This document shows positions 17,346 to 27,130 of a DNA stretch of 55,328 nucleotides, piece after piece. Under the pieces are notes generated by a model, which saw nothing but the letters and a program-made list of their open reading frames with translations, did not search any database and was not told where the DNA came from. The position numbers were made by a program, and so were the translations under genes. Positions within the stretch are counted from its first letter, which is position 1. The number at the start of each line of letters is the position of its first letter. This stretch comes from Alteromonadaceae bacterium (GTDB lineage: Bacteria > Pseudomonadota > Gammaproteobacteria > Pseudomonadales > Oleiphilaceae), in assembly GCA_013393545.1 (NCBI GenBank), contig JABXHG010000117.1, positions 1 to 55,328 of the forward strand, given 5' to 3'.

Positions 17346-17933
17346 TCAGCCCCAAACAGACTCGGAAACCAGCCCCCAGGCCTCGTCAAAATCACTGGTC
17401 GGCAAACGAGCAAACGAAGAACGCACAAACCGCTGAATGCGGCCTTCCAGGAAGACCATCACAAAGTCCGCCCCACGCGCCGAGGTGGTGCGCGGGCTCA
17501 GGCCCTGACGAATTTCGCCTTCTTTCAGAGCCTGCCGAATCTGCGTTTCCAGCCGCTCGAAAAACTGCGACGCCCGCTTGCGCAGAGTCTCGTCCTCGCC
17601 CATCAGCGCATCGCCAGTCAGCACACTACAAAGCCCCGGGTTACGCTCGGCGAACACCAGTACCAGATGCACCATTTGCTGCAGGCGCACCCGCACATCC
17701 TCCTGCTCCTGCAGAATCACCTGGCAGCGGGAAAACACCGCCTCCTCGGCAAACTCAATGAGCGCCTCGAACATCTTGCGCTTGCTGGGAAAGTGGCGAT
17801 ACAGCGCTGCTTCGGTCACGCCCACGGTACGGGCCAGGCCGGCAGTGGTGATGCGGGCGCCGGGGTCGGACTGGATGAGCTCCACAAGCGCCTGAAGAAT
17901 GCTTTCCCGGCGACTGGGTTTCTTGTTTGTCAT
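17346..17933 (-). CDS. slmA: Nucleoid occlusion factor SlmA (TetR-family division regulator)
   Basis: This 195-residue protein matches SlmA in length and sequence landmarks: RESILQALVEL, ARITTAGLARTVGVTEAALYRHFPSKRKMFEALIEF (the DNA-binding domain, about residues 8-60), ERNPGLCSVLTGDAL, RLETQIRQAL and a C-terminal RFVRSSFARLPTSDFDEAW. SlmA binds DNA and blocks FtsZ assembly over the nucleoid. A longer open frame continues upstream to 18077, but the ATG at 17933 gives the family's normal N-terminus (MTNKKPSRR). It starts one base after the thiG stop codon, so it is at the end of the thiS-thiG transcript. Confidence 0.95.
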   Translation of the reverse strand: MTNKKPSRRESILQALVELIQSDPGARITTAGLARTVGVTEAALYRHFPSKRKMFEALIEFAEEAVFSRCQVILQEQEDVRVRLQQMVHLVLVFAERNPGLCSVLTGDALMGEDETLRKRASQFFERLETQIRQALKEGEIRQGLSPRTTSARGADFVMVFLEGRIQRFVRSSFARLPTSDFDEAWGLVSESVWG

Positions 17934-17934
17934 A

Positions 17935-18744
17935 TTAGAAGAAGGTGCCATCGATGGGTGAAGAGGCACTGGCGTAAAGCTTCTTCGGCATGCGGCCCGC
18001 CAGGTAGGATTCACGGCCGGCCTCGATGGCCAGGCGCATGGCGTGAGCCATTTTGATCGGGTCACGAGCCTTGGCAATGGCGGTATTCATCAACACACCG
18101 TCACAGCCCAGCTCCATGGCGATGGTGGCGTCCGAGGCGGTGCCTACACCGGCATCCACCAGTACCGGCACATTAGCATTCTCGACAATCAGGCGGATGT
18201 TGTAACGGTTCTGAATACCCAGGCCGGAGCCAATAGGCGCGCCCAGCGGCATCACCGCCACACAGCCCATTTCCTCCAGGCGCAGGGCCAGCAGCGGGTC
18301 GTCGGAACAATAAACCATCACCTTGAATCCGTCCTTGATCAGCTCTTCGGCCGCTACCAGGGTCTCCGGCATGTTCGGATACAGGGTTTTCTGGTCGCCC
18401 AGGACTTCCAGCTTCACCAGGTCGTGACCATCCAGCAGTTCGCGCGCCAGTTTGCAGGTGCGCACCGCATCTTTGGCGCTGTAACAGCCGGCTGTGTTCG
18501 GCAAAATGGTATAGGTATCCGGATTGACCACGTCCAGCAGATTCGGCTCGTCCGGGTTCTGGCCAATGTTGGTGCGGCGCACCGCCACGGTCACCATTTC
18601 CGCGCCGGAGGCTTCAATGGCATGGCCGGTTTCCATCAGGTCGTGGTATTTGCCGGTGCCTACCAACAGCCGGGACTGGTACACCCGGCCGGCGATTTCC
18701 AGAGGCTTGTCTTCGGGGAGCTGGATCTGCGCAGAGTCTGTCAT
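17935..18744 (-). CDS. thiG: Thiazole synthase ThiG
   Basis: This 269-residue TIM-barrel enzyme makes the thiazole phosphate moiety of thiamine from dehydroglycine, deoxyxylulose phosphate and sulfur delivered by ThiS. Visible landmarks are [73 protein letters not shown] and [13 protein letters not shown] with [11 protein letters not shown]. The Schiff-base lysine lies in LVKLEVLGD. The C-terminus SSPIDGTFF is typical. It follows thiS after 77 bases with no gene between and precedes slmA by one base. No TPP riboswitch was seen in the thiS-thiG spacer. Confidence 0.96.
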   Translation of the reverse strand: MTDSAQIQLPEDKPLEIAGRVYQSRLLVGTGKYHDLMETGHAIEASGAEMVTVAVRRTNIGQNPDEPNLLDVVNPDTYTILPNTAGCYSAKDAVRTCKLARELLDGHDLVKLEVLGDQKTLYPNMPETLVAAEELIKDGFKVMVYCSDDPLLALRLEEMGCVAVMPLGAPIGSGLGIQNRYNIRLIVENANVPVLVDAGVGTASDATIAMELGCDGVLMNTAIAKARDPIKMAHAMRLAIEAGRESYLAGRMPKKLYASASSPIDGTFF

Positions 18745-18821
18745 GGTTATCCTGAATTCGGTGGTCGTTAGGTTTCGGGCAAACTTTCGAGCGAACGGCA
18801 GCGAAGGTGTTTAAACAGGCG

Positions 18822-19022
18822 TCAGCCGCCACCAATGGCGTGCACCACTTCCACCCGGTCACCATCGTTCAGGGTGGTTTGCGGGTGCTGGCTGCGTGGC
18901 ACGATGTCTTCGTTCAGTTCCACGGCCAAGCGCTTGCCGGTCAGTTGCAGGCGCTCGATCAGACCAGCAATGGTGGTGGCTTCCGGCAATTCCAATGCTT
19001 CGCCATTGAGTTGAATGTGCAT
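18822..19022 (-). CDS. thiS: Sulfur carrier protein ThiS
   Basis: This 66-residue ubiquitin-like sulfur carrier begins MHIQLNGEALEL and ends with the required Gly-Gly (VVHAIGGG). The C-terminal glycine is adenylated and thiocarboxylated, then donates sulfur to ThiG. RLAVELNEDIVPRS is the conserved middle part. The frame stays open upstream, but the ATG at 19022 has a good ribosome binding site (GAGGA, 5 bases away) and gives the family's standard length. It lies 14 bases after the DUF423 gene. Three glycines at the end, not two, is a minor variation. ThiF and ThiH/ThiO are not encoded in this window. Confidence 0.93.
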   Translation of the reverse strand: MHIQLNGEALELPEATTIAGLIERLQLTGKRLAVELNEDIVPRSQHPQTTLNDGDRVEVVHAIGGG

Positions 19023-19036
19023 AGCAATCCTCGGCT

Positions 19037-19441
19037 TTAAGATTTCTTGACGGCGGCGATCAATAATAACAACCAGCCAAGCATGAAGCAGACACCGCCC
19101 AACGGTGTTACCGGCCCAATCCAATGGGTGCCGGACAATACCAGCAGATACAGGCTACCGCTGAACAGCACAATACCGGCGGTCCAGAACCCGCAGGCCA
19201 GCGCCACTAACCGTCGGGACAGGCCGAGCACCGGCAGGAACGCAGCCAGCGCCAGTATCAGCGCGTGATACATCTGGTAACTGACGGCGGTTTCAAAGAC
19301 TTCCAGGCCCCGCTCGCTAACCACGCCACGCAGCCCGTGCGCACCAAAGGCGCCGGCCATCACCGCCAGCAGGCCAGCTATGGCGGCGACAACCAGTGGC
19401 CAGTGAAATCGGTTTGCAGTGTTGGTTTCAGCGGCAGTCAC
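19037..19441 (-). CDS. DUF423-family inner-membrane protein
   Basis: This 134-residue integral membrane protein has four hydrophobic segments (about 15-34, 56-75, 82-103 and 110-130). The first, VVAAIAGLLAVMAGAFGAHGLRG, and the VFETAVSYQMYHALILAL stretch are the DUF423/YgdD signature. Its function is unknown. The start is GTG at 19441, preceded by GGAGAG, and overlaps the end of apaH by 14 bases. The gene therefore seems translationally linked to apaH, and thiS follows 14 bases later. Confidence 0.88.
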   Translation of the reverse strand: MTAAETNTANRFHWPLVVAAIAGLLAVMAGAFGAHGLRGVVSERGLEVFETAVSYQMYHALILALAAFLPVLGLSRRLVALACGFWTAGIVLFSGSLYLLVLSGTHWIGPVTPLGGVCFMLGWLLLLIAAVKKS

Positions 19442-20231
19442 AGTGAATTCGCTCTCCGGTGTCCAGGTTCATCATGGTTAACACACCGCCCCACACACAA
19501 CCGGTGTCCAGCCCCAGAAACTGGTCGTTGTCGGTCTTGCCTTCCAGAGCAGCCCAGTGGCCGAAGACAATCCGCGTGTCATCCTGTCGGGGCAGCTGGA
19601 ACCAGGGCGCATAGCCCTTGGGCGCGTTGTCCGGCGGCAGTTTGGTGGCCAGCTCCAGGCTGCCATCTTCCGCGATGAACCGCATACGGGTGAAATAGTT
19701 GGTGATCACTCGCCAACGTTCGATGCCCGCAAGTTGCTCACTCCAGCAGGCCGGCTCGTTGCCATACATGTGGGTAAAGTATTCGCCAGCCTCTTCGCTG
19801 CGGATCACCGCCTCCACTTCCCGGGCGTAGCTGACCGCTTGGTCCACACCCCAGATATGCGGCAGCCCGGCATGAGCCATCGCCAGGTTACGGACCGGGT
19901 CGTGCACGCACAGGTTCTGCCGGCGCAGCCAGACCAGCAGGTGGTCGCAATCCGGGGCGTCCAGGATTTCCTGCAGGGTGTCTTTTTTCTTGAATCCGTG
20001 GCCACCGAAAGCCACCGCCAGAAGGTGCAGGTCGTGATTGCCCAGCACCACCACCGCCGAATCGCCCAGGCTCTCGATGTAACGCAGGGTCGCCAGCGAC
20101 GACGGCCCCCGGTTGATCAGATCGCCGGCCACCCACAACCGATCACGGGAAGGCGAAAAGTCGACTTTCGTCAGTACGTCCCGCAATCGTTCGTAGCAGC
20201 CCTGAATATCGCCAATGGCGTAGTCAGTCAT
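19428..20231 (-). CDS. apaH: Symmetrical bis(5'-nucleosyl)-tetraphosphatase ApaH
   Basis: This 267-residue metallophosphatase splits Ap4A symmetrically into two ADP. It is also known to decap Np4-capped RNA in E. coli. The phosphoesterase motifs are clear: GDIQGC (7-12), [12 protein letters not shown] (34-45) and [16 protein letters not shown] (62-77), followed by [10 protein letters not shown] and later FGHWAALEG and LDTGCVWGG. It overlaps the rsmA stop region by 8 bases, keeping the surA-pdxA-rsmA-apaH order found in enteric bacteria and pseudomonads. Confidence 0.96.
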   Translation of the reverse strand: MTDYAIGDIQGCYERLRDVLTKVDFSPSRDRLWVAGDLINRGPSSLATLRYIESLGDSAVVVLGNHDLHLLAVAFGGHGFKKKDTLQEILDAPDCDHLLVWLRRQNLCVHDPVRNLAMAHAGLPHIWGVDQAVSYAREVEAVIRSEEAGEYFTHMYGNEPACWSEQLAGIERWRVITNYFTRMRFIAEDGSLELATKLPPDNAPKGYAPWFQLPRQDDTRIVFGHWAALEGKTDNDQFLGLDTGCVWGGVLTMMNLDTGERIHCDCR

Positions 20232-21054
20232 TACTTACCTCATCGCTCTGCGTTGGTGCAGGTGCGTTATCCACCAGGCTGTCGGCAATGGTTACGTATT
20301 CGGCCAGGCCCAGGTTTTCCGGGCGCAAGCCATCGTTGATGCCCAACGTCTGTAACTGTTCGGCGCTGATCAGCCCGCCCAGGGCTTTTCTCAGAGTCTT
20401 GCGGCGGGCACTAAAAGCCGTGCGCACCACCAGCTGCAGGGTTTTTATGTCTTTGGCCGGGTGCGGCAGTTCCTTGTGCGGCACCAGCCGTACAATGGCC
20501 GAATCCACTTTCGGGGCCGGCCGGAAGGCGCCGGGGCCCACTTCGAACAAAGGCTGCACCTTGCAGTAATACTGGGCCATGATCCCCAGCCGGCCATAGT
20601 TGTTATCTCCTGGTACCGCCGCCAGCCGTTGCACCACTTCTTTTTGCAGCATGAAGTGCATGTCGGCCACTACACCGGCCTGCCCCAGCAGGTGGAAAAT
20701 CAGCGGCGTGGAGATGTTGTACGGCAAATTGCCGATGATGCGCAGCGGCCGATCTGTCATCAGCTGGCTGAAGTCAAAGCTGAGCGCATCCGCCTCGTGG
20801 ATGCGGAACTCCGGGTAATTGAAGAATTTGGTGCGCAGCACCGGAATCAGGTCTCGGTCCAGTTCCACTACCTGCAAGCGAGGGTTCAGCGCCAGGATTT
20901 CCTCGGTGAGTGCGCCCAGCCCCGGGCCGATTTCCACCATGGCGTCGTCGGGTTTGGGATTAATGGCCCGGACGATGCGCTCGATCACGCCCGGGTCATG
21001 CAGAAAATTCTGACCAAAGCGTTTGCGGGCCTTGTGCCCGTGTTTGTTACTCAT
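20224..21054 (-). CDS. rsmA: 16S rRNA dimethyladenosine transferase RsmA (KsgA)
   Basis: This 276-residue SAM-dependent enzyme dimethylates A1518 and A1519 of 16S rRNA late in 30S assembly. Landmarks are [31 protein letters not shown] (SAM motif I), [19 protein letters not shown] and [15 protein letters not shown] (the NLPY catalytic motif), then [13 protein letters not shown] and [17 protein letters not shown]. It starts 9 bases after the pdxA stop and overlaps apaH. The C-terminus carries about 15 extra residues ([15 protein letters not shown]) beyond the usual end. Confidence 0.96.
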   Translation of the reverse strand: MSNKHGHKARKRFGQNFLHDPGVIERIVRAINPKPDDAMVEIGPGLGALTEEILALNPRLQVVELDRDLIPVLRTKFFNYPEFRIHEADALSFDFSQLMTDRPLRIIGNLPYNISTPLIFHLLGQAGVVADMHFMLQKEVVQRLAAVPGDNNYGRLGIMAQYYCKVQPLFEVGPGAFRPAPKVDSAIVRLVPHKELPHPAKDIKTLQLVVRTAFSARRKTLRKALGGLISAEQLQTLGINDGLRPENLGLAEYVTIADSLVDNAPAPTQSDEVSND

Positions 21055-21063
21055 TGAGATTAC

Positions 21064-22068
21064 TCATTCAGTCGTTTTTGCCGCCCGGCGGCAACGGGCC
21101 ATGTGTTCTGCCACACGAATGGCGGTGTGTAGGCTGCCGGCGTCGGCCTTGCCGGTTCCGGCCAGATCCAGCGCGGTGCCGTGGTCTACCGAAGTGCGCA
21201 CAATGGGTAGGCCCAGGGTGATGTTGACCGCCCGGCCAAAGCCCTGAAATTTCAATACCGGCAGGCCCTGGTCGTGGTACATGGCCAGCACCGCGTCAGC
21301 GTTATCCAGCCAGTGCGGTGTGAACAGGGTGTCCGCCGGCAACGGACCGGTCAGCTGGATGCCCTCGGCCCGCAGTTTTTCGAGGGTTGGCTCAATGACC
21401 TCGATTTCCTCCCGGCCCAGGTGCCCACCTTCACCCGCGTGGGGGTTCAGCCCGGCCACCAGAATGCGCGGTTGATCAATGCCGAAGAAGGTGTTCAGGT
21501 CGGCATTCAGGATACGGGTGACCTGAATCAGGCGCTCGGGTGTAATCGCCGTCGATACGTCCTTTAGGGGTAAGTGAGTGGTTACCAGGGCAACCCGTAG
21601 CTCTTCGGTGGCCAGCATCATGACTACCCGTTCCACGCCACACAGCTCCTGAAGGAATTCGGTGTGGCCACTAAAGGCGATGCCCGCCTCGTTGATCACG
21701 CCCTTGTGCACCGGTGCGGTGACCATGCCGTCAAAATCGCCATTCAGGCAGCCATTGGCGGCAATGGTCAGGGTATCGAGCACGTACTGACTGTTACTGG
21801 CATCCAGCTGGCTCGCAGCGTGTGAGCTGCAACCATCCACATGATATACAGACAGGTGCCCGGCGCCGGTTTCCGGTGCCTGGCCGGGCAGCCAGTCGTG
21901 CAACTGCACTACCAGCCCCAGAGTCTGTGCCCGGGCGGCCAGCAGGTTTTTGCAGGCCACCACCACCAGCCCTGTCTGCCGGTGTTTTCCGGCCAGTTGC
22001 AGGCACAGCTCAGGGCCGATACCTGCCGGCTCACCAGCGGTCAGGGCCAGTGTTACCAACTCACTCAT
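21064..22068 (-). CDS. pdxA: 4-hydroxythreonine-4-phosphate dehydrogenase PdxA
   Basis: This 334-residue metal- and NAD-dependent dehydrogenase of the DXP-dependent pyridoxal-phosphate pathway shows [12 protein letters not shown] at the N-terminus, [28 protein letters not shown] and [11 protein letters not shown]. Further on it has [16 protein letters not shown], with metal-binding histidine, and [42 protein letters not shown]. It overlaps the surA stop by ATGA, so it is translationally coupled to surA. Confidence 0.96.
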   Translation of the reverse strand: MSELVTLALTAGEPAGIGPELCLQLAGKHRQTGLVVVACKNLLAARAQTLGLVVQLHDWLPGQAPETGAGHLSVYHVDGCSSHAASQLDASNSQYVLDTLTIAANGCLNGDFDGMVTAPVHKGVINEAGIAFSGHTEFLQELCGVERVVMMLATEELRVALVTTHLPLKDVSTAITPERLIQVTRILNADLNTFFGIDQPRILVAGLNPHAGEGGHLGREEIEVIEPTLEKLRAEGIQLTGPLPADTLFTPHWLDNADAVLAMYHDQGLPVLKFQGFGRAVNITLGLPIVRTSVDHGTALDLAGTGKADAGSLHTAIRVAEHMARCRRAAKTTE

Positions 22069-23408
22069 GAGGCGCCTTTGTTTTCATTGCTGGCGTCCAA
22101 ATCGGAATATTCACCTTTGAATTCAACAAAGGCTTCATCCCGGATTTCACGTAACCAGTTCTGCAACTCGGTCTCGAACTTGCGCTGGTAAATGGCCTGA
22201 CGGGCCTGGGATTCCCGATTTGCATTAGTGACATCCTGCTTACGACGCTCTTGCACCTGCAGGATGTGCCAGCCGAACTGTGAGCGAACAGGGCCATAAT
22301 ACTCACCCACTTCCGCGTCCATCATCGCCTGTTCAAACGCCGGCACCATCTGGCCGGGGCTCACCCAACCGAGGTTGCCCCCGTCCGAGCCGGAGACAGA
22401 ATCGTCGGAGAACTCACGGGCCAGTGCGGCGAAATCCGCACCATCCTGCAACTGCTGGTAGATCTCATCAATGCGCCGTTCAGCCTGGGCTTCTGTTACT
22501 GCGTCAGACGAACGGATCAGAATGTGGCGAACACGATGCTGCCGGACAAATTCCTGCTGCTCAACGCCGCGTGTCTCCATCACCTGCACCAGGTGAAAGC
22601 CGCTGTTGTTTTCCAGGACATCGGAGGTTTCTCCCTCCTCCAGTTCCGGCACAACCGGTGCAACCAGAGACGGCAGCTGGCTTTCTGAACGCCAGCCCAT
22701 GTCGCCGCCTTCGAGGGCGTTGCTGGCATCGGATTCAGCGACCGCCACTTCCCGGAAATCCCGGCCTTCGACAATCTGCTGGCGAAGCTGTTTGGCCTTG
22801 GCCCGGGCCCGGTTTTCGGCGGCCTCGTTACCAGGCTGCTCGTTCTCGATGAAGATGTACGCCAGACGGTATTCCGGCTCGTTGGCACCGCGGGCCTGTT
22901 GGGCCTGCAGGTAATTCTCCACTTCCCTGTCGGTGATCCGTACCCGACTGCCCACGCGCCGCTGCTGCACCCGGCTGGTAAGCATTTCGTTGCGAATCTG
23001 CTCCCGTGCCTGCTGATAGGTTACCCCCTCCCGGGTCAGTTGTTGTTCGAACTGAGCCAGGCTAAGGCCGTTGCTGCGCGCGATGTTGGCCAGAGTTTCG
23101 TTCAGCTCGTTGTCGCTTACCCGCATGCCCATGTCGTCGGCCATCTGCAACTGAATGGACTCGGTAATCAGCTGTTCAAGCACCCGCTCTTCCAGCAGAT
23201 CCCGGGGCGGCAGGCCGGTGCCCTGGGCACTCAGCCGGCCGATGATGGTATTAACGCGCGCATCCAGCTCGCTTTGCAGAAGCGCTTCGTCGTCGACGAT
23301 GGCCACCACCTGGTCCAGCAGTTTTCGTTCGGCCTGGGCCGAAACCGACAGTGCCACCATGGCCAGTGTCAGCAGCAGTGTCAGTCCGTGGCGGACAGTT
23401 GCCTTCAT
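22065..23408 (-). CDS. surA: Periplasmic chaperone and peptidyl-prolyl isomerase SurA
   Basis: This 447-residue periplasmic chaperone delivers outer-membrane proteins, LptD among them, to the Bam machinery. A cleavable signal peptide ends in VSAQA before [23 protein letters not shown]. The N-terminal chaperone domain spans about 25-170 and is followed by two parvulin domains. The first contains [12 protein letters not shown] and [13 protein letters not shown], and the second contains [39 protein letters not shown] and [12 protein letters not shown]. The ATG at 23408 follows GAGGTG; an upstream in-frame start would only add seven residues before the signal peptide. It sits between lptD and pdxA. 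Confidence 0.95.
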   Translation of the reverse strand: MKATVRHGLTLLLTLAMVALSVSAQAERKLLDQVVAIVDDEALLQSELDARVNTIIGRLSAQGTGLPPRDLLEERVLEQLITESIQLQMADDMGMRVSDNELNETLANIARSNGLSLAQFEQQLTREGVTYQQAREQIRNEMLTSRVQQRRVGSRVRITDREVENYLQAQQARGANEPEYRLAYIFIENEQPGNEAAENRARAKAKQLRQQIVEGRDFREVAVAESDASNALEGGDMGWRSESQLPSLVAPVVPELEEGETSDVLENNSGFHLVQVMETRGVEQQEFVRQHRVRHILIRSSDAVTEAQAERRIDEIYQQLQDGADFAALAREFSDDSVSGSDGGNLGWVSPGQMVPAFEQAMMDAEVGEYYGPVRSQFGWHILQVQERRKQDVTNANRESQARQAIYQRKFETELQNWLREIRDEAFVEFKGEYSDLDASNENKGAS

Positions 23409-23474
23409 AATCACCTCTTGGTTGGTCAATTCGAAGCAGCCGCCCGCTGGGGGCGTCGCAAATTCCGGTCTGTA

Positions 23475-25916
23475 TTAGGGGCGTGGCGTGCCGAAACGGC
23501 GGCGCTCGCGTTCGTCATAACCATAAATGGCATCGGAAAGATCTTCCGTGGCACCGCCACTGCCACCCAGGCCCTTGAGTTCGACCCGGAACAGTATACG
23601 GCTGTCCAGTTCTTCATCGCTGGTCAGATAATTCTGATGCACCAGCTGCACGCTCCAGCAACAGTTGTTGTATTCAATACCCGCCAGACTACCAGCGGTG
23701 CGGTCGTCAACGGAATCATACACCCAACGGCCAATGGCGCTGACCCGGTCGGTAATCGGGAAGACAGTGCCAATGTCCGATTGTTCCAGGCCCTCATCGC
23801 TGGCGGCCCCGTCGTCGCCGCGCCGGTAGGTATGCCCCAGGGTGGCCAGATACCGGTAACCCTCGGAGTGAAAAATCAGCTGGCTGCGGCCTTCCAGGGT
23901 TTTGTGCGTTTCGTGATCCCACAGCCCCGAGGAGCGAATTTCCAGGTTTTCCAGCGGGTTGAGCACCACCTCCCCGGCCAACGGCGAGTTAGTATCAGCA
24001 CAACCTGCCATGCCGCAGCTGCCATCCAAAGCAACATTCCGGTCATCAAAGTAATGCACCTGTCCGACACTGACCCGGGCCCGTTCGGCACCGGTAAGCA
24101 GGTCATTGAAACGGCTGGTCAAAGCGACCGTCAGCTGGTTGGTGTCGCCCACCCGATCACCACCGGCGAAGCGGTTGCGCTCGAACAACTGGTCAAAACG
24201 AAAGCTGCGCAGGCCGGTGTCGAAATCCGGGATATGGCTCTGATCGTCGGCGTCGGCCCACGCGTAGTAAAGCCGTGGCTCCAGGGTCTGATTATAGGGC
24301 ACATCGAACAACTCGCCCCGGCGATCAAAATACAGACCGTTGTCCCACTCGAACACCGGCACGGTGCGATCAAAGCTGCCGTCGCGCTGGTTGTACTGGT
24401 AATCATCCAGCTCATAACGGGTGTAATCGAGGCTCACCGACGGGCGACTGAAGCCCCAGAGCGCGCGCATGGGCAGGGCAACTTCCGGAACCATTCGCAG
24501 GCGCTGGCCGGTAGCCTTGTCCAGACCAGTCAGATCTTCGTTTTCCCGGTCAAACCAGGTGTACTGGCTATCCAGCAAGGTTTCAAAAGGGCCTGCATCC
24601 ACAGTCCCGCCGTAGATCAGCTCAGGTAGCTGATCGTATGGCTTATTGACGTCCAGCACATCTTCATCCAGCGTCTGGTAACCGTTCAGGTACGCCTCAA
24701 AATACTGGTCCGAACCGGAATAGCGCACTCCGCCGCGCCGGCGCAGATGCGTGGCCGAGTTGATCTCCAGCGTCCGGTTCAGGTCACTCAGGTAATCCTC
24801 ATCCGAAACCGCCGAGTAATCCACGTAGCCATTCCAGCCACCGCCAAAGGCGGCCCGAGTGGTGAAATCCAGCCCCCAACGCTCGCCGTCTTCTCCCGGA
24901 AATTCGTCCTCGTGAGCCGAATCGCCGTTAATGTAACCCAGCTGCAAAACGGATTCGCCCAGCTCGCTCAGGTACCGGCCTTCCACTTCCGTGAACAGGC
25001 CGCGCCCGTGAATGTATTGCGGGGTCAGGGTCGCGTCGTAGTGCGGTGCCAGGTTCAGGTAATACGGTGTGGCCAGAAAAGCACCACTGCCGGCGCTGGA
25101 GCTGCCGAACTGCGGGTAGAGAAAGCCGCTCTTGCGACGATCATCAATGGGGAAGCTCAGGTACGGCCAGTAGAACACCGGTGTATCCAGCACTTCCAGC
25201 CTCAGATGGGTGGCGGTACCAACGCCCTCGGCACGATCCAGCTCGATGTCCGAGGCCACCACCGACCAATCGTTTTGCTGCGGGCCGCAAGTAGTCAGCA
25301 TACCGTCGGTGATCACCATCCGGGTTTCACCGATGCGCGAAAGGGAGGCGGCCGTGCCCCGCAATTCCGCTTCGTGGAACAGAAAAGTAGCGGTGTTGAT
25401 ATCAAACTTGCCGCTTTCCACCGAGTATTGGGCGTCCTGCCCGGTCAGCAAGAAGCCCTGCCCCCGGCTGATCAGCGGCCCCTGCAGATTGACGGTGCCG
25501 GCTTGCTGATTGTACAGAGCCTCGGTACCCGAGGCCTGGAACGCGCCCTGGCGCAGCTGCACATCTCCCTGCAGGTACAGTTCTGAATCTATCTGATAGC
25601 GAGCATCGCGGGAACTGGCCTGTAATGGCGCCCGGCCAGCGTCCTCGGAAAGGGGCGATTCCACCTGCGAAGGAAGATATCCCCCGCTGCAAAACACCGG
25701 CACCCGCTCGCGTATCTCTTGCGGCAACTCACTGCGCGGTCGCCAGTCCAGCTCGGCGGCACTCGGACTGCCAGTTTGAGGGCTTGCAGACTGGCCATGG
25801 GCAGTACCAACCATCAACCCGGTTACCAGCAGGCTACGGGTAAGGCGGGCCCTGACTCCTGTCAGACGATGGCTGCGGCTGGGCACGGTGGTAAGCTTCC
25901 TGTTTCGGGTGAACAC
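23475..25916 (-). CDS. lptD: LPS-assembly protein LptD
   Basis: This 813-residue outer-membrane barrel inserts lipopolysaccharide into the outer leaflet together with LptE. A signal peptide (LVTGLMVGTAHGQ) is followed by the periplasmic beta-jellyroll (about 85-240: QIDSELYLQGDVQLRQG, VNLQGPLISRGQGFLLTG) and then the large barrel. The cysteines needed for the plug disulfides are visible: VFCSGGY, LTTCGPQQ and the adjacent pair in YNNCCWSVQL near the C-terminus; DGSCGMAGC is an extra pair. WPYLSFPIDDRRKSGFLYP is the conserved junction. The annotated GTG at 25916 lacks a ribosome binding site. A GTG ten codons downstream, at 25886, preceded by AGGAAG, may be the real start. It heads the surA operon. 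Confidence 0.94.
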   Translation of the reverse strand: MFTRNRKLTTVPSRSHRLTGVRARLTRSLLVTGLMVGTAHGQSASPQTGSPSAAELDWRPRSELPQEIRERVPVFCSGGYLPSQVESPLSEDAGRAPLQASSRDARYQIDSELYLQGDVQLRQGAFQASGTEALYNQQAGTVNLQGPLISRGQGFLLTGQDAQYSVESGKFDINTATFLFHEAELRGTAASLSRIGETRMVITDGMLTTCGPQQNDWSVVASDIELDRAEGVGTATHLRLEVLDTPVFYWPYLSFPIDDRRKSGFLYPQFGSSSAGSGAFLATPYYLNLAPHYDATLTPQYIHGRGLFTEVEGRYLSELGESVLQLGYINGDSAHEDEFPGEDGERWGLDFTTRAAFGGGWNGYVDYSAVSDEDYLSDLNRTLEINSATHLRRRGGVRYSGSDQYFEAYLNGYQTLDEDVLDVNKPYDQLPELIYGGTVDAGPFETLLDSQYTWFDRENEDLTGLDKATGQRLRMVPEVALPMRALWGFSRPSVSLDYTRYELDDYQYNQRDGSFDRTVPVFEWDNGLYFDRRGELFDVPYNQTLEPRLYYAWADADDQSHIPDFDTGLRSFRFDQLFERNRFAGGDRVGDTNQLTVALTSRFNDLLTGAERARVSVGQVHYFDDRNVALDGSCGMAGCADTNSPLAGEVVLNPLENLEIRSSGLWDHETHKTLEGRSQLIFHSEGYRYLATLGHTYRRGDDGAASDEGLEQSDIGTVFPITDRVSAIGRWVYDSVDDRTAGSLAGIEYNNCCWSVQLVHQNYLTSDEELDSRILFRVELKGLGGSGGATEDLSDAIYGYDERERRRFGTPRP

Positions 25917-26068
25917 TGGGGTTGAAACGTGCGCCTAGTTTACACGCGCCCCACCGGCTTGTTAACGGAAACACCGCTGCAAATAGATGTTACGGTCTTT
26001 ATACTGGCCGGGTAACTCAAACGCTTCGGCTTGAATCCGTAACACCAACGTCAGGAAGCCCGCACCTC

Positions 26069-27130
26069 ATGGACACCCGCCTGCAACTGTTGACCCAATG
26101 GGTCCGGCAATTTCCCGGCCTGGCAGACACCACCCCGGAACCGGTTTCCGGCGACGCCAGCTTCCGCCGTTATTTCCGGGTATGGCGAACCGCTGCATCG
26201 GGCGAAACTACTACCCCGCTGATCGTCATGGACGCGCCTCCGGAACACGAGGACTGCCGCCCCTTTCTCGCCATCGCCCGGCATTGGCACCAACACGGCA
26301 TTGGCGTACCGGCTATTGAAGCAGAGAACCTGGAGCAGGGCTTCCTGCTGCTTGAGGATCTCGGTGACCGGCTGATGCTGCCGGCACTAACCACCGACAC
26401 TGCCGATTCCCTGTACCAGCCGGCCCTGAAGGAACTGGCCCGCATCGCAGCCCTGCCGGAGCCGGACCAGTACCCGTTACCCACCTACGATGACGCCTTG
26501 CTGGACCGCGAGATGGCGCTGTTTCCTGACTGGTTGCTGGAAAAACATCTGGGCCTGGTACTGGATAACCAGGAGCGCGCCCTGCTGGATACTGCCTTTG
26601 GCCTCCTGAAAGAAAGTGCCCTGGCGCAGCCGGTGGTTACCGTGCATCGGGACTACCACTCCCGCAACCTGCTAATTCGCGACCACCAGGCCCGCCCAGG
26701 CGTGATCGATTTTCAGGACGCCGTGCGTGGCCCGGTGACCTACGATGCCGCCTCGCTTCTCAAGGACTGCTACATTCGCTGGCCGCAATCACGCATTCAG
26801 CAATGGCTGGAAGACTATCGCCAGCACACCCTGGCCGCCGGCCTGCACCGGGCCGACAGCGACACCTTCGAGCAGTGGTTTGAACTGATGGGCATGCAGC
26901 GCCACCTGAAAGCCGCCGGCATTTTCGCCCGACTGGCCATTCGCGATGGCAAACACGGTTTTCTGGCCGACGTGCCCCGCACCGTCAGCTATCTGCGCGA
27001 TGCCAGCGCCCGCCAGCCGGCGTTCCGCCATTTCCACGAATGGTTGTGCGATGTGGTCATTCCCCGTATTGAAGACCGCATCGGCGCCTTGCCAGCGCCG
27101 GCGAGCCAACAGGAGCAGGGTCCCCAGTGA
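26069..27130 (+). CDS. amgK: N-acetylmuramate/N-acetylglucosamine kinase AmgK
   Basis: This 353-residue aminoglycoside-phosphotransferase-fold sugar kinase phosphorylates MurNAc at C1 in the cell-wall recycling route that bypasses de novo UDP-MurNAc synthesis, as in Pseudomonas. Visible are PVSGDASFRRYFRV (nucleotide loop), LIVMDAPPEHEDCRPFLAIA, LLEDLGDR, VHRDYHSRNLLI (catalytic loop) and GVIDFQDAVRGPVTYDAASLL (metal-binding loop). The frame extends upstream to 25922, but the ATG at 26069 gives the usual start. The GTGA overlap with the nucleotidyltransferase gene, also in this pathway, makes AmgK the best call. It diverges from lptD. Confidence 0.9.
   Translation: MDTRLQLLTQWVRQFPGLADTTPEPVSGDASFRRYFRVWRTAASGETTTPLIVMDAPPEHEDCRPFLAIARHWHQHGIGVPAIEAENLEQGFLLLEDLGDRLMLPALTTDTADSLYQPALKELARIAALPEPDQYPLPTYDDALLDREMALFPDWLLEKHLGLVLDNQERALLDTAFGLLKESALAQPVVTVHRDYHSRNLLIRDHQARPGVIDFQDAVRGPVTYDAASLLKDCYIRWPQSRIQQWLEDYRQHTLAAGLHRADSDTFEQWFELMGMQRHLKAAGIFARLAIRDGKHGFLADVPRTVSYLRDASARQPAFRHFHEWLCDVVIPRIEDRIGALPAPASQQEQGPQ

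Noticed and set aside
17934..18077. A longer N-terminus for SlmA
   Set aside because: The extension overlaps thiG out of frame and is not part of any SlmA; the ATG at 17933 gives the normal protein.
18745..18821. Possible TPP riboswitch between thiS and thiG
   Set aside because: The spacer is only 77 bases and shows none of the conserved thi-box elements.
22899..24629. A 576-codon open frame spanning surA and lptD on the opposite strand
   Set aside because: It crosses two firmly identified genes, has antisense-like composition and no recognisable motif.
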